From Immersiella caudata (lineage: Eukaryota; Ascomycota; Sordariomycetes; Sordariales; Lasiosphaeriaceae), in the NCBI GenBank assembly GCA_030512335.1, contig JAULSU010000006.1:3162001-3226000 (forward strand): a stretch of DNA of 64,000 bases. The letters run 5' to 3'. The notes beneath the pieces are model-generated. The model was not told the origin of the DNA, did not search any database, and was given only the letters and a program-made list of their open reading frames with translations. The position numbers were made by a program, and so were the translations under genes. Below, in pieces: positions 1-12,278 of this stretch. The first letter of the stretch is position 1, and every line of letters starts with the position of its first letter.

Positions 1-3000
1 AGGAGCGAGATCGACGCGCCTCTCCCAGGGCAGACAGTCGTACTTATAAGGAGCTGCAACATGTTCGGGGGCCGGCGCGAGGCTGCGATTAGGCTTGAAT
101 GCCAGCTCACGGCGCCCGCCGTGGTTCGGACGATCGACCACGTTTGCGAGAGGCATGATCATTCCGTTCCGTGAGACAGGAAAGAGGGTCTTGGGCAGCA
201 GATACCACTTCAAAATGTAGATTGACTCCACAAAGCAGAGACAAAATCTAGCACTTTGGGGTGTGTCGTAGACATGAAGTCAGAGAAGGCCTCACCACGG
301 GTGACGAGGGTAGCGCGCTCAGCGCGTCCCACTCGACCGGTCCCGATGATCACCACGGATGAGACTCTGCAACGAAAAGAAAGGGGGTGGTCCTCCAAGA
401 GGTCTCACACAAAATGCATAAATGGGCCCGATGCTTGTAGTGAATACGCCAACTGCAATCAGACTGCGTTAAAGTGAGGGAAGAGTCGCATTCTGCAGCA
501 GTATACAGTGTTGGGCAGCAGGTATGAGCAGCGGAAGGTGCTACCGTGCTCCGTCTACCTTCAGGGTCCCGAATGTAGCGGAACCTCGAAGATACCCGGT
601 TGAGGCTTAAAATTGTTTGCTGCTTTTGAATTGAGTTGTCTAAGTCCTAGGGTACCGCGAAAGTGCTTATTACTCTCGCCGGCGACCAAGACATGGCGAC
701 ATGGGTCTAGAGACGATGATCCACAGCAGCCAATCAGGCCCTAATCTCGACCAACCACAACCAAGGGAACATGGAGCTTTCCCACCATGCGGCTCTGCTC
801 GCTCGAATTCGCTCGAATTCGGGGGCAGCCCGACCCCCACCTTCTTCTCCCGACACAACTTCACCTTTGGCCTCCCCTCACCTGAGCTCCGTTCCTCCTT
901 TTCCACATTTTCCCTTCATTCCCTCGGTCCTCGCAGATTTCGCTCAGACCCAATCCCGGCTCAACAGATGTGCGGCGTTTCCCTATTCCGCACGCGCACG
1001 GCGCGGCTTGCAGCAGCTCTCGCAGCCTGGTTGCAGTTCTGTTGCTCAGTGTTGCGCATGCCGTCTCCGCGCCTTGAACGATACGAGCCCTTGTGATCTG
1101 TCAAACTTTTTTGGAGGCTCTGCAACACAAATCCAGCCAGGAGCCCCTTCTTACCTGCCCGGGTTACCTTCTGTCATCTGGGTCAATTTATTGGCAAATT
1201 AGCCCATAACGATCCATCATTTCCCCCGCTTCTAGCCTTTTGTTGCATCCCGTCACAACCATCAGCGGCGCTACTACGGGCCTAGAGGGCCGCAGAGCCT
1301 CAACTTATGCAAAGGCGTACTAGCTACGCCGTCATCCGCATAACGCACAGATCCCGTGCAATGACTGTAACCCAGTAATTTGTCGATGCCAAGTCATCAC
1401 ATGTCTCGGGGTAGAGAATCTCAAGCAGCCCATCTGTCATTGGGCAGCCTCGTCACCTTCGACACTGCAACACACCGACACGGAAAACGCCGGCTTCATT
1501 GACGAGCAACGATCCGAACTCATCACTCCAACCTCGTTTCCCGATTGCAAATGTCGGTTATCACTTATACCATTTATTGGCAGCCGCGGCGGAAGATTCC
1601 ACGGCCTGGTATCGCGGCTATTGGGGTTTCTTCGGTTTCTTCTCGACGAAAATCTCCTCTGGCCCCAACCTTGCCACTCAGGCGGTCAGTCTCACACCGC
1701 ACTTCCAAGTGGCGTGAAAACCACCGAGTCCGCTTGGTGTAACATGGCAATGATGACACTCGGTTTCAGGTTCGATACCTAGCCTGTTTGTCAGCCCCGG
1801 ATGGCCTGGATGTGAAGTCCCGAACACAATGGCTCTACCCGATCTTTTGCGGCTCCGGCGGGGATCCAAAGAAGGAAAACCCGCTCGAACACGTCACATG
1901 TGAGCCTATTCGTCGTTCCATGCGGCTCGCAGCCTCGCTTGGAAATGTATGGAGATAGGAGAGGGGTTACTCCCTGTCGCTCGGCCCCAAACGACTGTAA
2001 CGCGCCAGCGGTTGATCGAGACCGTTCTGCATGCACGGACAGACGGAAGTTCCCCGGCTCAAACTCGGTAAAAATCAACTTATTGGGTGCTCTCTGCATC
2101 AGGTGCAGATGCGCACAGCTCAAGTGAAGCCTCATGACAGTCAGAAAACGCGCAATGTTGGCCCGCCCGCCGCGTGGGGTCTCCACGGGGTGCGTCGGGA
2201 TGCTTCCCCGTGTGCGAGGTCGCAAAGTGTGTGTCAGGTTAGGAACGACTACTTGCCGTTATCGACTGACAGAGGGTAAGGACTAAGCAGCACCCGCTCA
2301 CAGTATCCCAGGTTACTCGAACGGGCCGTCGGCCTGTCGTGTGGTTTGATGAGGCCATCTGGGTACGCACCGGGGCTCAAAGCTGGGCAAAACCCTTCCG
2401 TCTGCGAGATTTATGACGCAGGGTCTCACCCTGGCCCGCCTTGTTTGAAATCAGAGGTTGAAATAGACCGGTGAGTTTCGATTATTGGTTTCACCCGGGT
2501 CCCTGACACATCGGCGAGTACTGTGCCACTCGAAAAAACGAAGGCAAGCATGGTGGCTCACTGGTCTGGTACCCTTTCGGAGGGAGCCTGAGTTTGTCTC
2601 GGTTCGTTCGACTCTATATACCGAAAGCTGGTCTGAGTTGATAACTTTTTTGGCAAGTATGCCGGTGCTTATTTCTCTTCATGAGTATCCAAGCCATACT
2701 TCCAGGTTACATTCCTATCGCGTCGTTCAGAATGGCATCACGGCCGTCTTTGGATGTTCTGATGTGGAGACGTTACTATCAGACATCCACCTACCAACGG
2801 AGACGCTCTCGCTCCAGAAATTGAGTCTCCTTTCGAGCCTATGAAACCAACCCCCATGAAACACACCTCAGACCCCCCCGCCTCAACCCACCAACCAGAC
2901 ACCCCGAAAAGAGCCGCATTGAACCAGAAACTAAAGAAGGCAACAGGAACGAACAACAGCTGCCTCGCTGATTAAGCCTAAACTACCTAGGTAAACCGTA

Positions 3001-3622
3001 TAGTCCTGCCCTTTTGTGCTCACCCGATCCCCAACCCTTCAGCACAAAAGGGACTCCAAACACGCAGAAAAATTATGTGCATTTCCTGGGGCAACCAATC
3101 AATCCCAGCTTCAAACTCCCTTGCATATCCCCATCGCCAAAGTGCAGTTGTCAGAACGTTTTCCCGCGGTCCCGCAGTACCCTGAATGCCTGGTAAACCC
3201 AACGGAACTGAGTTTCCGCAAGTGCGCATTCACTCGGACGTCCAAAGTACCCCGCATATGTACGCAGCCTGTACTAAGGCACACAGCAATGTCAGGTAAG
3301 GTGGGTAGTTCTCAAAGTTCGGGGATGACTCAGAAACGGGCTAAACGCCGTTAGTAACGTCGCTGGGAGGGTAACCATCCCCACGAGCCAATCCGCGCAA
3401 GGCGGTTAGAAAGCACAATCCGAACAAGACACCCAAAAAAATCTACGCGATCACAACCACAAAAGCCACCTCACTAAGACCCCGTTTCGTTTGACTTTTT
3501 CCAACGTCATACGTTGTGAGAAAGTTGCACTTTGAGATTCAACTCGTTTTCGATTTTGTTTCCTCTCCGCGGACCTTGCTGCTGCTCGGTTCCATCAGTG
3601 CCGGTTGCTTACACACGCAATC
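1..3622. other. Gene-free region, no supportable feature
   Basis: Only short overlapping open frames without recognisable motifs are present on either strand, and none has convincing splice sites or a known domain. The composition is mixed, not strongly AT-rich. A 10-bp direct duplication (GCTCGAATTC twice) lies near 799-818. The last 100 bases form the upstream region of the MOSC fusion gene. Confidence 0.6.
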
Positions 3623-5322
3623 ATGACCCCGCAGGAAGCGCAAGTGGACCTCTGGGCGCCCTTTACCAGTGACGTCCTTCTGGAGGTGCGGTCTGGACAG
3701 ATGAAGCTGTTGCCAGGCTCGACAACTCTGTCCGCTATAGACAAATCCTTGATCGACGGACCGGTGTATGTCGGTGCTGATGGAATTGCCGACGATGAGC
3801 ACGATCTCACATTCCACGGTGGTCCTGATAAGTCGATTTTGGGATGTATGTTGTCACCCCGGAGGCGACACTAGGGGAGGCTAACACAGGCTTAGTCTGC
3901 TCTTCTCACTATGCAACACTCCGGGATGAGTATCCCTCCGCTGCCGACAAGTTTCAGCCCGGCGGCCATGGCGAGAACTTTGTTACGGAGCGTATGAACG
4001 AGAGGAATGTATGCATAGGCGATATCGTCGCCGTAGGCGACGAGTTGGTGCTTCAGGTTAGCTTGCCGCGACAGCCGTGCTTCAAGCTCAACCAGCGGTT
4101 TCAGCTCAAGAACTTCGCATCCGTGACGTGGAAGACCTCGAGGACTGGGTGGTATTACCGCACTATCACGACAGGAACGGTTAAAGCGGGAGACTCGATC
4201 CGTTTGGTTGAGCGCAAGCACCCAACGTGGACGGTTGAGAAAGTTCAAGAGTACCTTCATCGCAACACGGAAGACGCGGCTATGAACGAGGAGCTGGCCG
4301 AAATCGAGGCGCTTGGCGCGGAGAGCCGTAAGGAATTCCAACGCAGGGTCGCCAAACAGAAAGCCAAGGAGCGCAAGGCCCGGGAATCGCTGCCCAAGTG
4401 GAGAGACTTTCGGGTTGCTGAGAGGAGGCAGCAAACCCCTCGAATCGTCTCCTTCGTGCTCGAAGCCGTGGAGCCTCTGACAGATCCTAGAGAGGCAAAG
4501 CTTAAGCCTGGCGCACATGCAAAGCTGAAGCTAGGCAACGGCTTGGTGAGAGCATACTCCGTAGTCGATGGGGACAGGAATCGGTTCCAGCTGGGCATCT
4601 CGCTAGATGACAAGAGCCGAGGCGGGTCGAAGTACATGCATCAAATTGCGCAACTAGGACACATTGTGCAGGTTGGAACCATGACGGAAGGAATCCCGCT
4701 AGCTCGTGCCGCAGGCCACCACATTTTCGTCGCGGCTGGTGTTGGGATCACGGCCTTCTTGGCTCAGATCGAAGCCGTAGCCGAGCTCAAGTGGAGCATG
4801 GCGCTGCACTATGCTGTGCGTTCGGCCGAAGAGGTACCCTTTTGTGAGCGCTTGGAGAAGCTGGGTGATCGTGTCATCATATACGACAAGTCGCTAGGGC
4901 AGCGGCTCGACATCCCCGGCATCATTGGGGGCATGAAGTGGAACTCCCACCTATACTTTTGTGGCCCGAAGCGACTGATGGGCGAGGCTGCAAAGGAAAC
5001 AAAAGCACGGTGTGTCCCCGAAAGCGAGGTGCACTTCGAGGCTTTCGAGGCAGACATCTCGGGTGATCCCTTCGAGGCCGTGGTGGCCAACAGAGAAAAC
5101 AAACTGCTAAAGGTAGGTGAGGAAGAATCCCTGCTGGAGGTCCTGCAGAAGCACTTTGATGTCGACTATAGCTGCAGCGTTGGGAACTGCGGCACCTGCA
5201 GAATTGGCTTGAAAGAGGGTCGTGTTGACCATCGGGGTACCGCCTTGACCGAGGAAGAGAAGACGGCATCCATGCTCTCCTGCGTGAGTCGTGGTGTTGG
5301 GCGCATTACAGTTGAGATATGA
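3623..5322 (+). CDS. MOSC domain - flavin/NAD reductase - 2Fe-2S ferredoxin fusion protein
   Basis: Two exons, 3623-3845 and 3896-5322, are joined by a 50-nt GTATGT...TTAG intron, giving 549 aa. The N-terminal part (about 1-190) is a YiiM-like MOSC domain. It shows HGGPDKSIL and GGHGENFV, and its single Cys in RQPCFKLN is the likely molybdenum-cofactor sulfur ligand. A 3-alpha-type segment (WTVEKVQEYL) follows. The middle part (about 245-455) resembles phthalate-dioxygenase-reductase flavoproteins: RAYSVV is the flavin-binding strand and the HIFVAAGVGIT loop binds NAD(P)H. The C-terminal part carries a plant-type ferredoxin cluster site, CSVGNCGTC, with a fourth Cys in MLSC. By family knowledge this would be a self-contained electron chain NAD(P)H - flavin - FeS - MOSC site, perhaps reducing N-hydroxylated compounds. 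The substrate is unknown. The ATG at 3623 is the first in frame. Confidence 0.9.
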
Positions 5323-5436
5323 ATATGTAGAATTGGGCACAGGCAGCTTAGCTAGTGGGTGTGATGAGCCGCATCGATGTGTTGCAATTGGAGACCACCT
5401 CGGAAGTGTCGACATGTTCCCTCCACCAGAGAGACG

Positions 5437-6982
5437 CTAGGGAGCTGCGATGCGCGAGTCATCATCCATGGCGTCGGTAGCGGTTGGGCCAGATTCAGTG
5501 TTCTGCTTGGTGGGCGCAGGGCCAAGCCCAAAGGACACCGCCGCTCCAGCTGCACACCAGATGGCGAGGCTCCAGGTCAGGGTGCTCCACCCGGGCCCTG
5601 CGTTGAGATAGCCGGCCATGAGGCTCCCAATCGTGCCTCCAAGCGCAAAGCAAGTTGTCCAAATACCGTAGGCCATGCCGTACACACCCTTCTGCCCCCA
5701 AACCCCAGGTCGTCTCGCTTCTTTGTCGTCGATGGCGTAGGTCATGGCAGCCATGAGCACCGTGTTGGCCAGCGTCAATAGCGTGGCTCCCAGGAGCGTG
5801 AGCGTAGCGCAGAAGAAAACCTTGTGGCCCAGAGTATTCTGTGTCACAAAGCGCAGACAAACCACTAAGGGAATCGAAATGGCGAAACCGGCGACCGCGG
5901 GCCACCGGGCACCGTGCCGGTCCGCCAGCGCTCCGACGAGCGGCGATGCAAAACCAGGAACCATGATGCAGATGAACACCAGGCCCGCCGCTGTGGAATT
6001 CCACTGAAACACATCCTTCACAAAGAGGGGAAGCACTGTATCGCAGGCGAACCTTTCGGCTATTAGCACATGCGGCCTATCGGAGGGGAAGCCGGTCAGG
6101 GCGCCCGAGGACCTACACCAGCACAGCTTCGACAATCACGCCAAGCAAGACGGCAATGATCCGTTTGGATTTGACCAGCTCCAGAACCGGGCGTCTGATT
6201 TCCTCGTCTGAAGGTGCGGTGCCGGCTGCAGGGTCGCTACCAGGACCATTGTCGATTGAGGCTCTGCCGGATGTGTCCTGATTGTCCGCAGGGGAGTTGA
6301 GCCATTGCCGCGCAATTTTCTTCTCGATCAGCACAAAGCGCAGTGCGATGTCGCAGACGATGAGGGCGAACGCGATGTAGTACACAGCGTAGTAGCCAGC
6401 CCCGGCATATACTGCACCGCCGATGGCGGGAGAGATAAGCAAGCCAACCGACATCGCAACGCTGACGTATCCCATCGACTGGCCGACATCTTTGCCGACC
6501 GTATCAACGAGCAGGGCGAGGCCGACGGACCACACCACGGCAGCGCTGATGCCTTGGAGCAGCCTGCCAACGACCAGCAACGCGACCGTCGTGCCTAGGC
6601 ACAGTAGCAACGTTGAGCCAGCGAGGGCCAGAAGCCCGAGAAGAAGCGGCAGCCGACGCGACGCTGTGCGGTCGGCCAAAAAGCCGGCGATCGGGCTTCC
6701 GACGCACAGCGCTGCATTGTAGCAGGCGAGCAGGATGGCGGTCCATTGCTGCACTTCCTTTTCCGGGACTCCGGCTTGCACTGAGAGGCTGAATGGGATG
6801 ACAGGGACAATCAAGCCGTAGAGGAAAATATCGGTGAAGATTGCAAGGCAAACTGTGAAGGTGATGAAGAGGGTAGAAGAGCGGAAGGCGAGAAAAGGGG
6901 GAGGAATTGGTGTTGTTGTTGCCCCTCTCCTCGGGCCGAGCACGAAGCCCCCAATGGCTGCAGGGAGACGAGGGTGACCCAT
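5437..6982 (-). CDS. MFS transporter, DHA1/VMAT-like
   Basis: Two exons on the minus strand, 6982-6117 and 6052-5437, with a 64-nt intron (GTAGGT...GAAAG, CTAAT near the acceptor), encode 493 aa. About twelve hydrophobic segments are visible. The first begins at FITFTVCLAIFTDIFLYG, and the loop between segments 2 and 3 (IAGFLADRTASRR) matches the MFS signature. A hydrophilic central loop (about 235-270) separates the halves. Motif style resembles fungal relatives of vesicular amine and multidrug exporters (proton antiporters of the plasma membrane), so export of a small organic compound is likely. The substrate cannot be read from sequence. It is divergent from RRP7 across about 500 bp. The start is the first ATG of the long frame; a further 5' exon cannot be excluded. 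Confidence 0.85.
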
Positions 6983-7482
6983 CGCGGAAGTTGCACAAAG
7001 CTATCCCTCGCGGTGGATGGCCTTGAAGACGTCGGCATGCTCGACACGGCCATTGGTGAAGTTTGTAGATGAGAGAGTGAGATCGAGAGGTGTGATAACG
7101 AGTTTTCGAGCGAAACCCGATTGGGACTTGGGGCCATGGCAGCGAAGGCGAAAGCAGTTACCAGGCGAGTGTCGATCTAGAGAGCTGTAAACACCGCCTG
7201 ACGAGTCCGTGACTTGTCGATGTGATGCCGGCGAGGCTTTCTCAACTCGGAATCGATGGTTCTGCTTCAAGATGAAGAAAGCGAGAGCCCAGCGTGCTTA
7301 GTTGCTCCATCGCCCGTGCTGGATGGCAGCCCTGCCCACTCGCACCTTCTGGCCAATCAAAAGGCGAAGTGGCGCGGCAAGGCTGAGAGAGTGGGGCTCA
7401 AAAGTTTCTGAAGCAGCAATTGTCGAGGTCTCAACCGGAAGCTTCAACAACCAATTCCCTGGACCTCGCATTCAGAATCAAG
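6983..7482. other. Divergent intergenic region between MFS gene and RRP7
   Basis: A 500-bp region lies between the start codons of the MFS transporter (minus) and RRP7 (plus), so it probably holds both promoters. No clear TATA box or other defined element is seen. Confidence 0.5.
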
Positions 7483-8436
7483 ATGGCGCCTTGCCCTCCA
7501 ACGATTGGCGGCTTTTCAGTCCTCCCAGTTACCATCCCGCCGCTCCCATCATTTCCCCGATCAGTCCTCCATTACCTCTACGTCCGGCGCAATGCACCAA
7601 AAATACCCGCGGTCGACGACTCTCGGCGTCTATTTCTGACGAACGTGCCCGTCGATGCGACGGAAGTTCATCTCCGCATTGTCTTTGCCACCCTCGTCGG
7701 CGTCGGCCGCTTCGAGAGCGTAACTTTCGAGGAGGATCGCAGAGAATCGCGCACAGATGCCCAACCCGCACAAGCAGCTCGATTATCGGCGCACAGCAAG
7801 AAACGAAAACGAGAAAACGAGGAAGCCGAGAGGGCAGCGGAAGAGGCGGCAGCTTGTCTCCCTAGCACGTGGACGCGGCCATTGCGGAAGAGTGGTAGCA
7901 CCGCTGTGGTCATGCTGGCCGACGAGAAGAGCGTGGACCAGGTGCTGAAGGCGATTGCCAAGGTGCACAAGTCCAAAAAGTATCCCTCCTGGGGAGATGT
8001 TGATAAATTCGGGGCCGGGAAAGCGCCTCCGCCGCTTGGGTCAAACTGGCTCAAGGCGCACAACCGTCTATCATATCCCGACAAAGATACTCTGCAAACA
8101 TCTATCGACGCCTTCTCGGTACTATTCGCCAAGAAGGAGCAAGAAGCTGCCGAGATTGCGAAGAGGATGCGCAATGAGCCGGACGAGGACGGCTTTGTCA
8201 CAGTTACACGTGGCGGCAGGAACGCGCCAGCCAGCAAGAATGAGGCAGAGGAAGCCAAGAGGAAGATGATCGAGAAGGATGAGAAGAAGAAGGAAGAGCT
8301 GACCGATTTCTACCGGTTCCAGATGAGAGAGAAGAAGAAGGAGGAGCAAGCTGAGTTGCTGAAGCAGTTCGAAGAGGACAGGAAGAAGGTGTGGGCAATG
8401 CGGGAGAAGCGGGGAAAGTTTGTTCCAAAATCATGA
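7483..8436 (+). CDS. RRP7: Ribosomal RNA-processing protein 7 (Rrp7)
   Basis: A single exon encodes 317 aa, starting at the first ATG (MAPCPPTIGGF). The N-terminal third contains an RRM-like fold start (RRLFLTNVPVDATEVHLR). A lysine/arginine-rich stretch (KKRKRENEEAER) comes next. The C-terminal 50 residues are the diagnostic Rrp7 domain: a charged helix with DFYRFQMREKKKEEQ and the terminal REKRGKFVPKS. In yeast, Rrp7 is a nucleolar SSU-processome factor in the UTP-C/CURI complex with Utp22 and CK2, needed for 18S rRNA maturation and linked to ribosomal-protein gene control. The length and domain order are normal, and nothing is missing. Confidence 0.93.
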   Translation: MAPCPPTIGGFSVLPVTIPPLPSFPRSVLHYLYVRRNAPKIPAVDDSRRLFLTNVPVDATEVHLRIVFATLVGVGRFESVTFEEDRRESRTDAQPAQAARLSAHSKKRKRENEEAERAAEEAAACLPSTWTRPLRKSGSTAVVMLADEKSVDQVLKAIAKVHKSKKYPSWGDVDKFGAGKAPPPLGSNWLKAHNRLSYPDKDTLQTSIDAFSVLFAKKEQEAAEIAKRMRNEPDEDGFVTVTRGGRNAPASKNEAEEAKRKMIEKDEKKKEELTDFYRFQMREKKKEEQAELLKQFEEDRKKVWAMREKRGKFVPKS

Positions 8437-9316
8437 ATGGGGGTCAACGCCGGTCAGACTCCCATCAAGGGGAGGATCCGTCCGGGTGGTTCTCCCGGCA
8501 CGGGACACTGTGGAACCGCTAAGGATCAAGCCGTGCTGCCGGAAGCGAGGCCGCGTCCGAGTGCTATTCAAGCGGCAGCAGGCTTTTGATAGGGTAAATC
8601 ATGTGAGTCTTTTCCTATTCGTTTTCCTGTCCGTGTACCATGATGACGCACGCGGGGCCATCAGAACACCAGTTGCTACAAGGATTCTTTCCTTGTACCG
8701 ACGGTGTAAAGCTGACAAACACCGCGTTACAATAATCTTCTCAAACAGTCTGAAGTACTGCTTCTTGATCGTCCGTTTGCTTAAATTTTTTGTCCCTGAC
8801 CAGAGGCTGACGGTCCTAGGTTCCTCAACCTCGCTGCCAATTACAAAGTTGCGGGTCATTCATCAGCCAGATTCTGGAGTCATCCCTGGTGTGAGACGTG
8901 GCCCGCAACAACAGGGCCTTTTGGGTAGTATGGACAACTTCTGCGAAGCCTGAATTGGGCATGTTCCTAGAACCAGCCAAAAGATAGAAAAGAATAGTTG
9001 CTAGTATGAAGAACTGGTGACTGACGCGGCCTTGCAAAGTCGAGATTGACTGGTGAGGGTTAGGGTCGCAGGGATAATATGCAAAGAATGCCGAATTTGG
9101 CGGGGTGGCTGCCACAGCAACGACCCCACCAAACAAACGCGACGGCTCGAGATTGCCCTTGCAGCTCCAATGAGGTCTAAGATTTGGGAAATGCAGTGTG
9201 GGTTGCGCATCTTCACACAATTATTTTCCTGGTTTCGCGATCCCACGGTCTTCCGCCACACTCACCGTTTCTCGAACATTTCTACGTCCCGCGATCCATG
9301 ACCGGTGAGATTCGCC
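8437..9316 (+). other. Intergenic, RRP7 3' region and upstream of coiled-coil gene
   Basis: About 880 bp without a supportable gene. It includes the RRP7 3' flank with TA-rich stretches, then the upstream region of the next gene. No repeat or RNA gene is recognised. Confidence 0.5.
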
Positions 9317-11900
9317 ATGGTAGAACTCGAGAATCTGCGGCAGGCGTCGCTGTACATCAACAATCAGCTGCTCTCGCGCGGCTTGCTTCGGGATGGCGAG
9401 AAGATCGACTTCACGCACCCCGGTGATAGCAGCGCCGAGGTGGCTGCTACAATGGGGCGGGTTATGGCAGTAGTCAACGACCTGATTCTGCGACGCGACG
9501 TGAGTAGACTCTGCTATTGCTGGCGCCAACTCTTCCGGCACCGAGCTAACTTGTCCACAGCGTGACGCCGAGCACCGGGAATCGTTGTCGACTACCTTGC
9601 GAACATTGCGTGCAGAGTCACTGCGCCAAGCGAACGACATTCAGCGGCTGCAGGAGAAGAATGCCGAGTACCAGCGAAAGGTCTCGCTCAGCGAGTCGGC
9701 CGAGTCGACAATGCGAACACAACTCAAGTCCGCCGAGGCGGTCATCCAGCGGTTGAAAGAGGAAGCGGCGCGAACAAAGGTACTAGTCGCCCAGACCAGG
9801 GCTGCGTGCGCAAACGAAGTTCGCAAGCGGGATCGCCAGATCGACGGGCTCAAGAAGGCCGTCACCGAGGCCGGGAGGGCTCGAGGAGCCAGCAAGGGCC
9901 CGGGAGTTACCTCTATCACTGTTTTTGGTGATGTCGGGTCTGATACTGGCCAGCTGCCGGAAGTCAGCGCTGCTAGCGACGGCTACGATCTGCGCACCGA
10001 GACGAACTCGTTCCTGGCTGAGTTGGCTAAGGGCCTCAGCGAGGAGAACGAGGCAGTGCTGAGCTTGATGAGGAAGACGACTAAGCATCTCAAAGAGATG
10101 AGCGGTTGGGATGCGGGCGAGGCATTGCATGGGAAGAACGAGAATCAAACCCTAGCGCTGCCCGCGAGCTGCGCAGAGATGTCGGCCGAGATTGAGAGCA
10201 TCCTGGAACATCTCCGCACGATCTTGACCAACCCCTCGTTTGTGCCAATCGAGGAGGTTGTCGTACGGGAAGACGAAATCCACAGGTTGCGAGATGGATG
10301 GGAGAAGATGGAGACGCGCTGGAAGGAGGCCGTCCATCTGATTGATGGGTGGCGCAATAGGATGCAAGTCAGTGGTCGCCCGGTCAATGTGGAAGAGTTG
10401 AAGATGGGTCTTCGGTTGAGCCCGGTGCGCGTTCAAAATGTTGCAGAGACCGCCCAAGGATTCGGGCTTCGCCTGTCTGCTGTGCCGGAGTCTGCTGATG
10501 AGCGAAGCATGATGCATTCACCAACCTCTGGTGCAGACCAGCACTTTATCCCTCCGCCAGAGCTGGACGATGCCGAAACTAGTGACTCCGAGTCTAGCAT
10601 ATTCGAGGATGACATCGATGTCGACGACCTGGATGTTGAGGAGCCGAACGTCGAGGTTCTGGCGCAGTCGTTTATGCTGCCTTCATCGCCGCTTCCAGTT
10701 CCGCCCCAGCTTAGCCCTCTGCGCGACTCTAACACAGCAGGAAACAGAGGGGCTGCTGGAAAAACTGCGCAACGCATGCGCCAACCAGAGTTCACCACGA
10801 TCCTCGAGGAGAATACTCGGGAACTCAAGGCAGAGGCCCCTCTAGCGCCGCCTACTGAGGATAAGCCTCAGCAGTCCCCGACAAAGAAGTCGGCCCAGCC
10901 ACCGCGTCCAGTGCAACAGCAGGAGGATGCCTCTCCGCCCAGCCTAGCGGATCTGTCTGCGTCCGCTTCGTCGGCGGCAAGTAGCGTGCTGCTCATCAAA
11001 ACTCCGAGCGAGTCCGCGCCCAAGACCATTGCTACCTCGGCCACATCGGCCAGGACAGCCAGATCTCGGGGCCGCATCTCGCCGATATCAAGGCCCCAAG
11101 AGACATCCGCTACCCGAGGTCGTCGTCGTGTGTCCCCTTTACCCAAACCACAGGAGAAACCTTCGGCACCCGCACAGCCTCCTCGAGGGCTCACGAGAAA
11201 TGATTCAGTTCGAGATAAGTCCCGGCCGCGACCAAAAACTGAGGCCGCATCTACCAAGACAGAGAAGCTAGACAAGAGTGAAAAGAGCTCTGCTTCATCG
11301 GCCCCCGCTCCGGCGACTTCTAAGCCCGCTGCTCAGCCAACCAACAAGAGCAGCACTGACATCATGCCGCCACCACCGCTCCCCAACCCCGAAGCCACAC
11401 CCAGCCGAGACCGCTCCCCAAGACGAGGAGGCAACTCCCGTCTCCCGCTCCCTCGCACAGGTGTCAACATTCTGCCTCCGCCACAGCAATCCCCCCTCTC
11501 CATGACCACCATTGCCGCCAAACTCGCTGCCTCGGAGCGAGAAGCCGATGCAGCTCGCGTTAGAGCCAAGCTCAAGGCAGCTCGCATGGGCAGCAAGAAG
11601 CGGGTGAGTCTGGCGTCGCCTACAGCCGGCACGGACACCAGCGCTGCGGCAGATGCGTCGAGGAGCACCCGCTCCGACGAGGGCGCTCAGGGCGAGAGGG
11701 AGGGCAGCCAGATTGTGGACGGCGACGAGGATGAGCTCGCTCCGAAGCCGGAGGAAAGGCCGCTGCCGAGGAAGAGGGAAAGGAGGACAAGCAGAGTCGC
11801 GTCCAGGCGGAGAAGCACGCTCAATCCATGGGAGCTGGGGGCATTGATACAGGGGAATGTGCCCGCTGTTGTGGGTGACGGGGCGGAGGGCCGAGAGTAA
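9317..11900 (+). CDS. Msd1/TinA-like coiled-coil protein (ADIP/SSX2IP family)
   Basis: Two exons, 9317-9499 and 9561-11900, with a 61-nt intron (GTGAGT...CCACAG), give 840 aa. The first 120 residues match the ADIP-type head (NLRQASLYINNQLLSRGLL), followed by long heptad coiled coil to about residue 150 (LRAESLRQANDIQRLQEKN). A globular-helical part (about 190-300) follows, with QLPEV...TNSFLAELAKGLSEENEAVL. The remainder is acidic, then Pro/Ser/Lys-rich and basic, ending in a conserved-looking NPWELGALIQGN. Family knowledge: fission-yeast Msd1 and animal SSX2IP anchor microtubule minus ends at spindle poles, and Aspergillus TINA binds the NIMA kinase. A spindle-pole or septal microtubule-organising role is inferred. 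An earlier ATG at 9298 is out of frame. Confidence 0.8.
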
Positions 11901-12278
11901 TGTTCGATGTGGGGTTTTCTTGCACATGACATTGTTGGACTGTGATGGTTTAGGCTCTTTTTCATGCCGGGATGAGGGGACGATGTTATGAATGACTGAT
12001 TGCGCGCGGTTTCAATGTTTAATTCTCTCCTAGATGGGTGCTTCGGCTCTTCTCTACAGTTCGAACGTCATGATGGTTTAGGTTGGTTGGACCATGACCG
12101 AGGTGTTGAGACTTACAGCTGCGCAAGATTGTAGACTGTGGTGGGAATAAAGTTTTGTTGCCTGTGACGTGTCGTAGTTTGAGTGTGGCGTGAGAGACAT
12201 GGACACAAGATCAATGACGGATGAGGCAAGGCATGTAGGAGGCAAGGCTAACGTTGAGACTGAGGCTAGGTATCACTG
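11901..12278. other. Intergenic, no gene seen
   Basis: This is the 3' flank of the coiled-coil gene and the distal 3' flank of the minus-strand repeat gene. No coding signal is seen. Confidence 0.5.

Noticed and set aside
701..1202. Overlapping plus-strand frames of 131 and 143 codons
   Set aside because: Overlap each other, low-complexity Ser/Pro-rich, no motif, no splice signals supporting either.
1767..1780. GGTTCGATACC resembling a tRNA T-arm
   Set aside because: No matching acceptor stem, D-arm or anticodon arm found around it.
6053..6116. MFS intron at 6053-6116 as a further introner copy
   Set aside because: 64 nt, no GTCTC/GAGAC arms and a different 3' end; an ordinary intron.
11295..11927. 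210-codon minus-strand frame under the Msd1/TinA-like gene
   Set aside because: Composition is the reverse complement of the Pro/Ser/Lys-rich C-terminus; no family features.
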